From Polyangia bacterium (lineage in GTDB: Bacteria > Myxococcota_A > Polyangia > Nannocystales > Nannocystaceae), in assembly GCA_030429545.1 (NCBI GenBank), contig JAUIFF010000003.1, positions 248,001 to 312,000 of the forward strand: a DNA stretch of 64,000 bases, in the 5' to 3' direction. Under the pieces are notes generated by a model. That model searched no databases. It saw nothing but the letters and a program-made list of their open reading frames with translations, and was not told the origin of the DNA. Shown here piece after piece: positions 1 through 8,677 of the stretch. Every line of letters begins with the position of its first letter. Within the stretch, counting starts at the first letter, position 1. The translations under genes were made by a program, and so were the position numbers.

Positions 1-296
1 GGCGTCGCTAGCGGGGGCGAGTGAACTCGCAGCTGCGTCGGGCTGTGGCGGGGTTTGCATGCAAATGTCGGGCGCGGGCGAGCGGCACACCGTAGCCAGT
101 GTTTGCCCGGCTTGGCAACTGCCTGAGCGCAGGTCAGGCACCTCACAGGGCGGTCTTTGGCAAACCGACATTGCGAGCCGGCACACATTCCCCGGCCGCC
201 CTGCCCCGACCACCCGGCGAGATGCGAGAAACACCACGATCTTTGACCAGAGTCGCAGGCTCGCGCATCCATGCGCGAAGCGGTAAACCCCACCCG
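1..296. other. Window edge, no supported gene
   Basis: I see no convincing coding region here. Short overlapping open frames on both strands have no recognisable product. The only structure is a perfect palindrome, TTTGCATGCAAA, at 54-65. It shares TGCA half-sites with the iterated dyad described elsewhere but has no 2-bp centre. The ArsC-type gene follows at 297. Confidence 0.5.
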
Positions 297-656
297 ATGG
301 CCGACGAAATCGTCATTTTCCACAACCCGCGATGCAGCAAGTCGCGCGAGACCCTCAAGCTCCTGCGCGACCGCGGAATCGAGCCAACGGTGGTTCGCTA
401 CCTCGACAACCCGCCCGACGCGAAGGCGATTCGTGCGTTGCTCGGCAAACTCCAGATCGAGGCCCACGCGCTGATGCGCCGCAAGGAGAAACGCTACCGA
501 GAGCTCGGACTCTCTCCCGAGAAGTCGGCCCGCGAACTCGTCGACGCGATGGCCGAAAATCCCTTCCTGATCGAGCGCCCGATTGTGGTGGTCGGCCAAC
601 GGGCGGCGATCGGCCGGCCCCCCGAAGCCGTCTTAGAGATCCTACCCACGCGCTAG
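297..656 (+). CDS. arsC: ArsC-family arsenate reductase
   Basis: A 119-residue protein of the glutaredoxin-linked ArsC family, which reduces arsenate to arsenite in the cytoplasm. The N-terminus reads FHNPRCSKS with the catalytic cysteine at residue 13, in the N-P-x-C-x-x-S context typical of the family. Arg94 (in ERPIVV) and Arg107 (in IGRPPEAV) match the positions of the arsenate-binding arginines of E. coli ArsC. An upstream in-frame extension to 99 is open but has no family similarity, so I start at ATG 297. No arsR, arsB or acr3 lies nearby, so it may be a stand-alone detoxification gene or one of the ArsC-like proteins of unknown substrate. Confidence 0.88.
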   Translation: MADEIVIFHNPRCSKSRETLKLLRDRGIEPTVVRYLDNPPDAKAIRALLGKLQIEAHALMRRKEKRYRELGLSPEKSARELVDAMAENPFLIERPIVVVGQRAAIGRPPEAVLEILPTR

Positions 657-696
657 GACAGCGCTCGCTCGCGGTCAGATATGGTAGTTTCCGCCT

Positions 697-1911
697 GTGT
701 CTATCGGTGAAGTTGCGGTTTCCCAAGGTTTCCTAGGCGCCCAAAACTGGCGCCGCTCGTTCGCGGGATATGTGTTGATACATGGACTTGTCGTGGCCAC
801 GGGTTGTAGCTCCGGGGCCGCAACTTCACGTGGCACCGACACCTCGATCACCACGGCAACCACCGCACCGACAACCACATCACCCAGCGAAACCGAGGGA
901 ACGACCGAGGCGACCGTGGGTCCAACCGGTGACGGCAGCGACTCCGACAGCGGCGAGACGACCTCGACAACCGATCCGACAACTGGTTCGACCACGGTCA
1001 AATATGATGTAGGTGCACCGGATGCCGGCGACACCGAAGGCAACGCCTGCGAAGTCGCCGACCACACTGCCTGCGACCTCGAACCAGATGACCCGTTTCG
1101 AGCGATTGGGCTCAATTGCCCGGGCGAGGTAACCGTCGCCGGCTCGTGGCAAACCGATCCCGTCGGCATGGAAGTGATCGCCTCGTGGGGCGAGGGCACA
1201 ACCTACACGCCACGCGAAGGTTCGCATTTTTTGGTGCTGTCCTCCGGCGACTTGGGTGAACGCCTAGACGTCCCCGACAGCCCGGGCGATGCGGCCTTTC
1301 ACTGCAACTCGACACACATGCTCGACGGCATGGATACGAGCAAATTTCCGGCGCCCATTCAGGCCAAAGATGTCGGCGGCGACTGCCTGCAAAACCCCGC
1401 ACTCGTCGGTACCGGCGACTGCTCCAACACGATCGAGTCACAGTTTCAACAAAGCGGCTGGAAATACGACTACCAGGAGCTGCGGTTTTCAACCACGGTG
1501 CCGGAGGGGGCCTCGACACTGAGCTTTGATGTCGCCTTCTTGACCAAGGAATACCCTGTGTGGCTCGACATGCCTTTCAACGACATGTTCATCGCGTGGG
1601 TCGAGTCGAGCACATGGAGTGGAAATGTCTCATTCGACCAGAACGGTAAGGCCCTATCGCTCAACGCTGCCTTCCTCGAGTACTTCGACGAAAATGGTGA
1701 CCTCCCCCAATTTGCCGGCACGTGCATGCGCTATAGCGCGGGCACAGGTTGGCTGACGACGACGGTCGCTGTCGAGCCCGGGGACGACATCGAGGTTGTG
1801 TTTGCCGTGTTTGATCTCGACGACGCCAACTGGGACAGCTTTGTGTTTTTGGATAATGTCCGCTGGGGATGCGACGAGATCGACGAACCTGAGACCGAAC
1901 CTATCGGGTGA
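697..1911 (+). CDS. Lipoprotein with choice-of-anchor-L-type domain
   Basis: A 404-residue predicted secreted lipoprotein. The GTG start at 697 gives a 37-residue leader with Arg19-Arg20, a hydrophobic stretch and Cys37 in VATGCSS. A Thr/Ser/Glu/Asp-rich linker covers roughly residues 41-100. The remainder (about 125-395) is Cys-containing and beta-rich, with FLTKEYPVW, NDMFIAWVES, GTGWLTTTV and FLDNVRWGC blocks. I recognise these from the choice-of-anchor-L domain proteins of myxobacteria. The role is unknown; the architecture suggests a cell-surface protein tethered by a flexible linker. A dyad site (1008-1017) lies at the end of the linker. Confidence 0.75.
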   Translation: MSIGEVAVSQGFLGAQNWRRSFAGYVLIHGLVVATGCSSGAATSRGTDTSITTATTAPTTTSPSETEGTTEATVGPTGDGSDSDSGETTSTTDPTTGSTTVKYDVGAPDAGDTEGNACEVADHTACDLEPDDPFRAIGLNCPGEVTVAGSWQTDPVGMEVIASWGEGTTYTPREGSHFLVLSSGDLGERLDVPDSPGDAAFHCNSTHMLDGMDTSKFPAPIQAKDVGGDCLQNPALVGTGDCSNTIESQFQQSGWKYDYQELRFSTTVPEGASTLSFDVAFLTKEYPVWLDMPFNDMFIAWVESSTWSGNVSFDQNGKALSLNAAFLEYFDENGDLPQFAGTCMRYSAGTGWLTTTVAVEPGDDIEVVFAVFDLDDANWDSFVFLDNVRWGCDEIDEPETEPIG

Positions 1912-2121
1912 CTGAGCGTACAGGTTGGGCGGAAGAGGCGCGCTGCCACAACCGCGGCCAGATGCGGCGGCCCGTCGTCCTCCCACAAAACACGCAGCAT
2001 TTGCAGGTGCTCCTAGCAAAGCTGCTGTCTCATCCCTGGATGCAACTGGCCCATGTAGCGAATCGACCCGGTACCCGCGGCAGTAGTTGGGGTAGCATCA
2101 CCAAAGCACGGACCCGGGTCC

Positions 2122-5100
2122 GTGGAGCCTGAGACCTTGTCCGCCCATCCGCATCCCCAAGCCACGCAACCCCGCGTAGACTTGATCCATCGCGCGTTTG
2201 CAACGACCTACCCCCCGGCCCGTGCCGTCGCCGTTTGGCTCGGCGTACCAGCCCCGCGGGTGGCCGAGGTTGTTTCTCTTGCACATACAAACACAATTAA
2301 GACCGGTGCCCCGTGGCATGAGCCGCGGTCAGTCGTCGCCGCGATTTGCTTTGAGGTGTGGCAGGCTGCCCAGTCTGAGTCGAGAACGCCACACCGCCCG
2401 GCGGCCACGCTCGTCGGCCATGGTCAACCCGGCCACGCGCGTTCGATCAAGATTGTAGATACATTTCTTTCGAAGCTCGACCCCCGGCTGCGCGACGGTT
2501 TTATCCTCTCGGAACTCGGACAACTTCCGCTGCCGCTGCTAGCCCGTGCGCTCAACCAGACGCCACGGGCCGCCGGGGCGATCCAGCAAAATCTGCGGCA
2601 ACGATTTGCTGCCGGGGTCACCAAGGCCAAGGCCGACCCGCGGCAATTGCTTGCCGCGTGCATCCAGCACACGCAACCACCCGCGGGAGAATATGCTCGT
2701 ACATGGAGTTTGGTGATATCTGGTGCTTCGCTACACGCGGCCGGCAACCTCGCCCAGCCCCCTGCACTCGCCGGAGCCTCGCCTAGGCTCGCTCCGCCCG
2801 TCTCGCCCCTCAATCGAGTGCCCTCGGTTGCTCCTCCGGTTGTTGCTCCTCCGGTTGTCGCACCCCCGGCAATTGGCAATCCGCTCAATCGGCCACCGAC
2901 ACTCGCCGCCCCGCCAACCGTTGGCGCTCCGCCAAAAATCGCCGCTCCGCCAACAATATCGGCCCCCGCGGTGCGTGCTCCTTCGGTGTCGCCACCATCC
3001 ATCGCAGCACCCCCGGCAGTTGGTGCTCCGCCGTCGATCGGTGCTCCTCCGGCAGTCGGCTCACCCCTGCGGCGTCCCGCAGTGCCCAGTGTCCCATCCG
3101 TCGGCCCAGTCTCAAACGTTTCGCGCACCAATCCTCTCAACCTCGCACCCCGTTCAAATCCCCTTGCGGCACCTGCGAGCACAACACCTGCGGTCACCGT
3201 GCCGCAGCCGGCCACCGCCAACCCGCTCAACCGCCTGCGCCAAGCGAGTCCGAAGATCGGTGCGCAGGTTCCCACCCCGGGTTCGAGTGCACATACATCC
3301 TTTACGCCCACGCCGGCCAAGCCAGGAGCTTCCGGACCAACGGGTGGCAAGCCTGGGAAAACACTGATCGCCTCGGGGCCCCCGCCGGGATTGCGCACGC
3401 CCACGCCTACGCCTACGCCCACGCCCACGCCCACGCCCACGCCCACGCTAGTCCCGCAGAAAACCCCGCTCACTGCCGGTCCGCCGAAGGTCCAGCCAAC
3501 GCCACAGGGCCCGGGCAAAACCCTCATTACCGACACGCCTCCGCCTGGCGTTCAACCGGCCAAAACAGCCTCTGGCCCAGGCAAAACCCTCATTACCGAC
3601 ACTCCGCCACCTGGCGTTCAGCCGGCAAAGACGGCCGGGCCTGGCAAAACCCTGATCACCAGCTCGCCGCCTCCGGGCCTGCAACAACCCGCTCCCGCGC
3701 CTCGCCCAGGCATGGGTTCGGGCCCGGGCAAGACTGTTATTGAGTCGTCCCCACCCCCGGGAATGCGACAGCCTTCACCGGTGCCGCACGCGGGCGGACG
3801 GGTTCCCGCGCCCGTTCCTGCTCCTGGTGTATCTACACCTTTAACCCATGCACCTGCAACTTCAGCCTCGCGGTACTCCGGCCCGGCTCGGACCGGGGCG
3901 ACTGTCGTCTCGGCGCCACCAACCGGCCCCAGCACGCATCAAGTCCCTCCGTCGCGCACCGGAGCAACCGTTGTTTCACCGCCGCCACAGGCTCCTGCCG
4001 GGTATCCAGCGCCGGTCCAAAATCCACTGGCGCAGCCCCTCCAAGCCAAATCGGCGCATGTGGCCCAACCAGCGCCCTCCCAATCCCAGCCGCTCAACCG
4101 CGTCGGTTCGCAGCCGGCACAACAACCGCAGTCCCAGTCGTACAACCAGCCTGGCTCCCAACCTGCGCACAAGCAGCCCGGCTCCCAACCTGCACACCAG
4201 CACCAGTACAACCAGCCCGGCTCCCAACCTGCACACCAACCGCAGCCTTTCAACCGAGCTGCACATCAGCCGCAACAGGCCCAGCAGTACCAGCCGCATA
4301 ACCGAGCCGGCGCCCAACCTGTACAACCGCAACGGCAACCTGCACAGAGGCCACATCCCGGCGCCCAACCTGCACAACGGCAACCTGCACAGAGGCCGCA
4401 GCAACCCCGTCCCGGCTCGCACCAACAGCAACCGGCGACTCACCAGCAGCAGGCCCAACAGCCATCTGCGGCCGTGCACCGGGCTCCACATGCTCCGGCT
4501 CCGCGACGCTCGACACCACAAAACCATCAGCAACCTGCCCAACCAACCACCTCACGCAAGGCCGCTGCCGCTGCTGCCGTTCCGCAAACATTTGTACAGT
4601 CAAAGGCTGCTGCCCCGCGCAGCAACACGATCGTACCAGAGCTCGGTAGTGCTGCCGACTACAGCTACGAACCCGAGGTTCTACTCGAGCGACGCTCACC
4701 AGTCGCAACCATCGGCGTTCTGGGGCTCATTGGCGCCGCACTCGTAGCTGTTTTTCTGGTCTTTCAGGCAGGTGATCCGGTTGAGGTCGAGGCTGCCGAG
4801 GAGGCCCCCGCGGTCGCACAAAACGACGGCAACGATGCGATCGAAGACGACGCCCCAGAGGCTGAGGGGACCACTGGCGGTGGCGAAACCGAGGCTCCCG
4901 ACGAGGCTGCTGCCACGGCTGGTGAGGAAGCCGCTGCCGCGAATAGCGGTAAGGCCGGCGAATCGGGCGGCAAGTCGGCGGTCGAATCTGCTGGCAAAAC
5001 AAAAAAACCGAGTCGCGGCTCATCGCGCGGAAGTTCCCGCGGGACCACAAAAAAGAAAAAGAAAAAAACCAAAAAGAAGTCGAGCAAAGCCGACCGCGAC

Positions 5101-5364
5101 TCGGCACGCGACTCCGGCCAAGTCATCCACGAACTCATGATGCTCAGCGCTGCCAGCAAGGCTCTGAAGGCCGGCAACCCATCCCAGGCCCTCGCCTACG
5201 CCAATCAGCACGCCCGCGAGTTTCCGGTGAGTCAGGTCAAAAGCAAGCGCAACGCCATCAAAATCGAGGCCCTTTGCAAACTCGGGCGCAAGGCCCAGGC
5301 CCAAAACGAGAGTTCCAAGATGGGTTCAACGGCACGGGCGGCCTTCTCGAAGCATTGCCGCTAG
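2122..5364 (+). CDS. Sigma-region-4-like HTH / Pro-rich / membrane protein
   Basis: A 1080-residue protein from GTG 2122. Residues about 113-165 (LDPRLRDGFILSELGQLPLP through NLRQRF) resemble sigma-70 region 4, including the helix-turn-helix rhythm. Residues about 210-860 are low complexity: Pro/Ala repeats, a Thr-Pro run, several GPGKTLI...PPPG units and Gln/His-rich GSQPAHQ repeats. One membrane helix follows (about 859-885), then an acidic stretch, a Lys-rich cluster (about 975-990) and a helical TPR-like C-terminus (about 997-1080). The C-terminus resembles domains seen in myxobacterial sigma/anti-sigma proteins. I infer a membrane-anchored regulator with a cytoplasmic N-terminus. No region 2 is visible, so it is unlikely to be a working sigma factor alone. 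Five dyad sites lie within it. Confidence 0.6.
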   Translation: MEPETLSAHPHPQATQPRVDLIHRAFATTYPPARAVAVWLGVPAPRVAEVVSLAHTNTIKTGAPWHEPRSVVAAICFEVWQAAQSESRTPHRPAATLVGHGQPGHARSIKIVDTFLSKLDPRLRDGFILSELGQLPLPLLARALNQTPRAAGAIQQNLRQRFAAGVTKAKADPRQLLAACIQHTQPPAGEYARTWSLVISGASLHAAGNLAQPPALAGASPRLAPPVSPLNRVPSVAPPVVAPPVVAPPAIGNPLNRPPTLAAPPTVGAPPKIAAPPTISAPAVRAPSVSPPSIAAPPAVGAPPSIGAPPAVGSPLRRPAVPSVPSVGPVSNVSRTNPLNLAPRSNPLAAPASTTPAVTVPQPATANPLNRLRQASPKIGAQVPTPGSSAHTSFTPTPAKPGASGPTGGKPGKTLIASGPPPGLRTPTPTPTPTPTPTPTPTLVPQKTPLTAGPPKVQPTPQGPGKTLITDTPPPGVQPAKTASGPGKTLITDTPPPGVQPAKTAGPGKTLITSSPPPGLQQPAPAPRPGMGSGPGKTVIESSPPPGMRQPSPVPHAGGRVPAPVPAPGVSTPLTHAPATSASRYSGPARTGATVVSAPPTGPSTHQVPPSRTGATVVSPPPQAPAGYPAPVQNPLAQPLQAKSAHVAQPAPSQSQPLNRVGSQPAQQPQSQSYNQPGSQPAHKQPGSQPAHQHQYNQPGSQPAHQPQPFNRAAHQPQQAQQYQPHNRAGAQPVQPQRQPAQRPHPGAQPAQRQPAQRPQQPRPGSHQQQPATHQQQAQQPSAAVHRAPHAPAPRRSTPQNHQQPAQPTTSRKAAAAAAVPQTFVQSKAAAPRSNTIVPELGSAADYSYEPEVLLERRSPVATIGVLGLIGAALVAVFLVFQAGDPVEVEAAEEAPAVAQNDGNDAIEDDAPEAEGTTGGGETEAPDEAAATAGEEAAAANSGKAGESGGKSAVESAGKTKKPSRGSSRGSSRGTTKKKKKKTKKKSSKADRDSARDSGQVIHELMMLSAASKALKAGNPSQALAYANQHAREFPVSQVKSKRNAIKIEALCKLGRKAQAQNESSKMGSTARAAFSKHCR
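3397..3449 (+). repeat. Hexanucleotide ACGCCC/T tandem repeat
   Basis: Eight consecutive ACGCCC or ACGCCT units (3397-3444) followed by a diverged unit. They encode the Thr-Pro run of the 1080-residue protein. The unit is a multiple of three, so slippage would change linker length without a frameshift. Confidence 0.9.
3508..3771 (+). repeat. GPGKT...PPPG coding repeat, four units
   Basis: Imperfect coding repeats start at 3508, 3574, 3637 and 3721. Each encodes G-P-G-K-T-(L/V)-I followed after four residues by PPPG, and a related KPGKTLI copy lies near 3352. The first two units are nearly identical over 63-66 bp, suggesting recent duplication. GKT here is not in a P-loop context, so I do not read it as an ATP-binding site. 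Confidence 0.85.
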
Positions 5365-5454
5365 GTGTAGTTTGTATAGACATATAGTTGGGCGACGACA
5401 ACGCTCGTTTCTACGCACCCTCGCGCGCGAACAGTAACGGCGGTAACCAGAAAT

Positions 5455-5472
5455 TGCATATTTGCAAATGCA
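5455..5472. promoter_or_regulatory. Paired TGCA dyads upstream of lipoprotein gene
   Basis: Overlapping palindromes in the 168-bp gap before the gene at 5533. A perfect TGYANNTRCA site (TGCAAATGCA) lies at 5463-5472, and TGCA-N4-TGCA lies at 5455-5466. It is about 60 bp upstream of the start codon, so it could act as an operator, but the same motif is genome-like in distribution. Confidence 0.5.
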
Positions 5473-5532
5473 CGAGCTTGACGTTTGGTCGAAAACTGCC
5501 GACGCTTTGGCAACCTCGGAAGGCTGACAACC

Positions 5533-7068
5533 ATGAAAAATCGTATCTGTGGTCCATGGGCCCCATTCGTTGTGCTGTCGACAACTTTGACACTCGCGGC
5601 CTGTGGCGACGACTCAACCGCGACCGGCTCAGACTCGGGCAGCGACGGGTCGACAACAACAACCGCAACCAACACATCGGGCGATCCGGGCACGGACACT
5701 GGCACCGAGTCTTCCGGCGAGCCAACTGCCGGTAGCGAGTCTGAAAGCCAGGGCTCGACGGAGGAGCCAACAACCGAAGGCCCGACAACCGAGGAACCGA
5801 CCACGACCGACCAGACCACGGACGACCCAACCGACCAGACCACGGACCCAACCGAGGCGACCACGGACGACCCAACCACGACGACCGACGACCCGACCAC
5901 CACAACCGACGATCCGACCGACGACCCGACCGACGACACCACAACAACCGGCAATCAGTGCGAGCAACAGTGTGGCAACGACGAGTGGAGCTACGCGTGG
6001 ATCGCCAACAGTGGCGAGCACACGGTGACCAAACTCGACACCCGGACGTTGGTCGAGGAAGGCCGCTATCGCACCAGGCCCGACGGTAGTGGCAGCCCTT
6101 CGCGAACTTCGGTGAGCATCGACGGACGTGCGGTCGTCATCGCCAATCGGTTTGGCGGGCTCACCAAGATCTGGGCCCGTCAGGAAGATTGTATCGACAA
6201 GAATAACGACGGCATCATCCAAACATCGACGGGTAAAAACGATGTCTTGCCGTTCGACCAGGATGAGTGCATCGCCTGGCACAACCCGTTTAGTGACTAC
6301 ACAGTGCAACGCCCGGTGGCCTGGACTTCGGGGGTCTACAACGAAGAAACCTGTGAGTACGACGACCAGAAGATTTGGACGACAACGGGCAACAGCGGGT
6401 CACCGGGGCAATGCGGACAGACGGGTATCTGGGTTCACCGGGTCAACGGGGATAGCGGAGAGGTCGAAGACACCATTCACATCCCGCATGCCGAAGTCCC
6501 GTGCACCATCGGCAACATCGAGTGGGGCCTAGGTCCCTACGGAGCGGCTGTCGACCCCGACAACAACATGTGGTTTTTTGTGTGGGCCCAAAGCAAGATG
6601 GTCCGCGTCGACCACGAAACCCTCGAGTACGAGGTCTTCTCGGGCGGCTCATACGGGCTGACCGTCGACACCATGGGCCGGGTTTGGGATGATATCCCGC
6701 GGCGGTTTGACTACCAGAGCCAAACGTGGTCCAGCCCGATTGGCGACATCCCGGGCGCCGGAGGTTCGGGCGTTGCCGAGGACTTGCAAGGCCGGATCTG
6801 GAGCGCGACCCAGGGCGGCGTTGGCTGGGTCGACATGGAAACGATGGTCGTTGGCGACATCATCCCGCTGCCCGGAAACAACCTCTACCGGGGCATCAGT
6901 GTCGATATCGACGGTTTCATTTGGGCGATTCAACTCGGCGGCACATCGGCCTACAAAATCGATCCCGAAACCTACGAGTACGAGTTTTATGACGGGCTCA
7001 ACTCGCCGTATACCTACTCGGACATGACCGGTGGGCAGCTCAACAAGGTCACCTGCATCCCGATGTAA
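5533..7068 (+). CDS. Lipoprotein with beta-propeller (NHL/Vgb-like) domain
   Basis: A 511-residue predicted lipoprotein. The ATG at 5533 is preceded by GGAAGG at 5518-5523, and the lipobox LTLAAC gives Cys24. A Thr/Asp/Pro-rich linker (about 30-135) leads into a domain of repeated W-x-A/V-D strands such as YAWIANSGEHTVTKLD, GRVWDD and GRIWSATQGG, as in virginiamycin B lyase-like or NHL propellers. The segment EDCIDKNNDGI resembles a calcium-loop motif. It is a clear paralogue of the minus-strand lipoprotein at 42929-44458. The function is unknown; cell-surface binding is an inference. An in-frame upstream ATG at 5485 is less likely because it would bury the signal peptide. Confidence 0.78.
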   Translation: MKNRICGPWAPFVVLSTTLTLAACGDDSTATGSDSGSDGSTTTTATNTSGDPGTDTGTESSGEPTAGSESESQGSTEEPTTEGPTTEEPTTTDQTTDDPTDQTTDPTEATTDDPTTTTDDPTTTTDDPTDDPTDDTTTTGNQCEQQCGNDEWSYAWIANSGEHTVTKLDTRTLVEEGRYRTRPDGSGSPSRTSVSIDGRAVVIANRFGGLTKIWARQEDCIDKNNDGIIQTSTGKNDVLPFDQDECIAWHNPFSDYTVQRPVAWTSGVYNEETCEYDDQKIWTTTGNSGSPGQCGQTGIWVHRVNGDSGEVEDTIHIPHAEVPCTIGNIEWGLGPYGAAVDPDNNMWFFVWAQSKMVRVDHETLEYEVFSGGSYGLTVDTMGRVWDDIPRRFDYQSQTWSSPIGDIPGAGGSGVAEDLQGRIWSATQGGVGWVDMETMVVGDIIPLPGNNLYRGISVDIDGFIWAIQLGGTSAYKIDPETYEYEFYDGLNSPYTYSDMTGGQLNKVTCIPM

Positions 7069-7091
7069 CGCATACTCGTTGCATACACATC

Positions 7092-7121
7092 AAGCCCCAG
7101 CACGTTCATGCCGGGGCTTTT
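7092..7121 (+). terminator. Intrinsic terminator after 5533-7068
   Basis: Stem AAGCCCC-A-GCA pairs with TGC-C-GGGGCTT (one A-C mismatch) around a 6-nt loop, followed by T residues. It lies 24 bp after the stop codon. Confidence 0.75.
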
Positions 7122-7138
7122 GGTGGCCAAACCAACGT

Positions 7139-7166
7139 AAAAAGCACCCGTGCAGGGTGCTTTTTT
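7139..7166. terminator. Bidirectional intrinsic terminator
   Basis: AAAAAGCACCC pairs with GGGTGCTTTTT around GTGCA, with A and T tracts on both sides. It can serve the minus-strand lipoprotein gene ending at 7181 and also back up the plus-strand terminator. Confidence 0.85.
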
Positions 7167-7180
7167 ACTGGCAGCGCGGA

Positions 7181-7786
7181 CTACTCTTCGCTGACCTCTT
7201 CTTGGTGGACCTTGACTTCGATCTTGCGATGGCCCTCGTCGTCCTCGGAAACCTCGACGTGAATCGCATCCTCGGGAATCCCCTGGGCCTTGAGTTGTTC
7301 GATGATCTCCTGGGCTGCCTCATCCGGGTCCTCGGCATCGGAGTGGACCATGGGCATGTTGTTGGCACCCGGGTCGGCCTCGGTCACCGCGATATTTGCA
7401 TCTGCAAGCACAGGGAAGGCGCCGCGGAGGTCGTCGGCGATCCCGGCTCCGTCACCCAGGTTGCTACCCATCAAGGTGACCTGAATCGAGGCACCTTGCT
7501 CGTCGCCGGCGGTCTTGTTGACCGCGACCTGGGCACCGGCAATCTCGCCCGGGCCATTTTGCTCGACGTGTTGGGCGATTGCGTGGATCTGCTCTTTGCT
7601 GACCTCTCCACTGATTTCAATCGAAACTTGCAGGGCTTCGTTGGCTTGAAGCGGGGCTGAACGATCGGCTGTCACGGAATCCTCCTGGGCGGGCTGACAG
7701 GCTGCGAGGCTTACGCCAAGAATGAGGCTCGTGCCGAGCGTGAGGGCTGCGAGGCTGCGAAAACTGGTGAGCTTACGAATGGACAT
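7181..7786 (-). CDS. Small lipoprotein, unknown function
   Basis: A 201-residue predicted lipoprotein. ATG at 7786 is preceded by AGGAAC on the coding strand, and the signal peptide ends in SLAAC with Cys30. The mature part is Glu/Asp/Ala-rich without the usual Thr-rich linker. It contains two similar stretches of about 70 residues, SIEISGEVSKEQI...HVEQNG and IIEQLKAQGIPEDAI...VEVSEDDEG, which look like small alpha/beta repeats. I do not recognise the family. It is convergent with the propeller lipoprotein and lies downstream of another lipoprotein gene, with a 141-bp gap. Confidence 0.75.
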   Translation of the reverse strand: MSIRKLTSFRSLAALTLGTSLILGVSLAACQPAQEDSVTADRSAPLQANEALQVSIEISGEVSKEQIHAIAQHVEQNGPGEIAGAQVAVNKTAGDEQGASIQVTLMGSNLGDGAGIADDLRGAFPVLADANIAVTEADPGANNMPMVHSDAEDPDEAAQEIIEQLKAQGIPEDAIHVEVSEDDEGHRKIEVKVHQEEVSEE

Positions 7787-7927
7787 GGTTGGGGTTCCTT
7801 GCGGGGTGATGGGTGAACGTGTGGATTTCCCGGTCGTCGTGCGGCGCTTGTGCGCGGCGTGCTCAACCGGGATTACGAGCGCGGGAAAGAAAGGTGACAA
7901 CCCCCGCCGATTTTTTTTGAGGTTCAC

Positions 7928-8509
7928 TCAACCCGAAGGCGTGCACATCGGCTCACTCGGGGCACAATCGACAAACCAGTTCTCGACCACCATGCAGCCG
8001 AGTTGGGCTTTTCGCTCCGTGGCCTCTAAACAGCTGAGAAAACTCTCACTCGAAATCAACGTGCAGATATCGAGCCCACCCCATTGCGTCTCGCTACCGC
8101 AGGCGCAGCTCGAGCACGGACGTGTTTCGGAACTCGTCAACATCGCGACGCCCGGGCCTAGAACGAACACAGTCCGCGACGACGTCAGGCCATCACAGGT
8201 CTCACGCACGGTGATTTGCCCAGGGGTCCCTTCGGCCAGCCGCTGCAAGATGCAAAGCTCCTCGGGCGAGTAACCGTCGTCGAAGTCGACCCCCTCGAGC
8301 GGACCGATGCAGGCGTTGGGGTTGTTGTAGAGATAGCCCTCGGGACAGCTCGATAGCGGGCAGGCGAACATCGCCGACACGTCCTCCGGCGGCCCTTCGC
8401 ACGGAGTTGTGTCGCGGGTCTCCCCGACTGTGCCCGACGTTGTGGTCGTGCCACCGGGCTGGCAGGCACAGAGCAAACCGAAGGCATATACAAGTATTCG
8501 AGTGGTCAC
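7928..8509 (-). CDS. Cys-rich lipoprotein, unknown
   Basis: A 193-residue predicted lipoprotein from GTG 8509, with the lipobox LLCAC giving Cys16. The mature part has many cysteines (CEGPPED, CPLSSCPEG, CSSCACGSE, CMVVENWFVDC), suggesting disulphide-stabilised folding outside the cytoplasm. The open frame continues upstream to 8677, but that part lacks similarity and would hide the signal peptide. It is divergent from the VWA protein gene (start 8678). A one-mismatch dyad (8483-8492) lies inside the signal sequence. The family is not recognised. Confidence 0.7.
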   Translation of the reverse strand: MTTRILVYAFGLLCACQPGGTTTTSGTVGETRDTTPCEGPPEDVSAMFACPLSSCPEGYLYNNPNACIGPLEGVDFDDGYSPEELCILQRLAEGTPGQITVRETCDGLTSSRTVFVLGPGVAMLTSSETRPCSSCACGSETQWGGLDICTLISSESFLSCLEATERKAQLGCMVVENWFVDCAPSEPMCTPSG

Positions 8510-8677
8510 GTCGCTGCCGCTGGCGCTTCTACTATGGCACAGCCGTCGTCCGGCCGTCCCACTGCGACAACCTCCCTCGCCGGATGGGGGCTTGCCATGG
8601 GCCCATTTTCGAGCCCTTCGCCAATTCCCAAAGGCCAAGGACGAAGCTCGTGCGTTGACCTGACCCGGAGCCCCCAC

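Noticed and set aside
2424..3536. A 370-residue minus-strand open frame opposite the 1080-residue protein
   Set aside because: It is the antisense of low-complexity Pro/Ala repeats and is Gly/Val-rich with no leader or domain. GC-rich third positions keep such frames open by chance.
3508..3771. Repeated GKT motifs as P-loops in the 1080-residue protein
   Set aside because: They are in Pro-rich low-complexity repeats without a preceding beta strand or Gly-rich loop, so no nucleotide-binding fold is expected.
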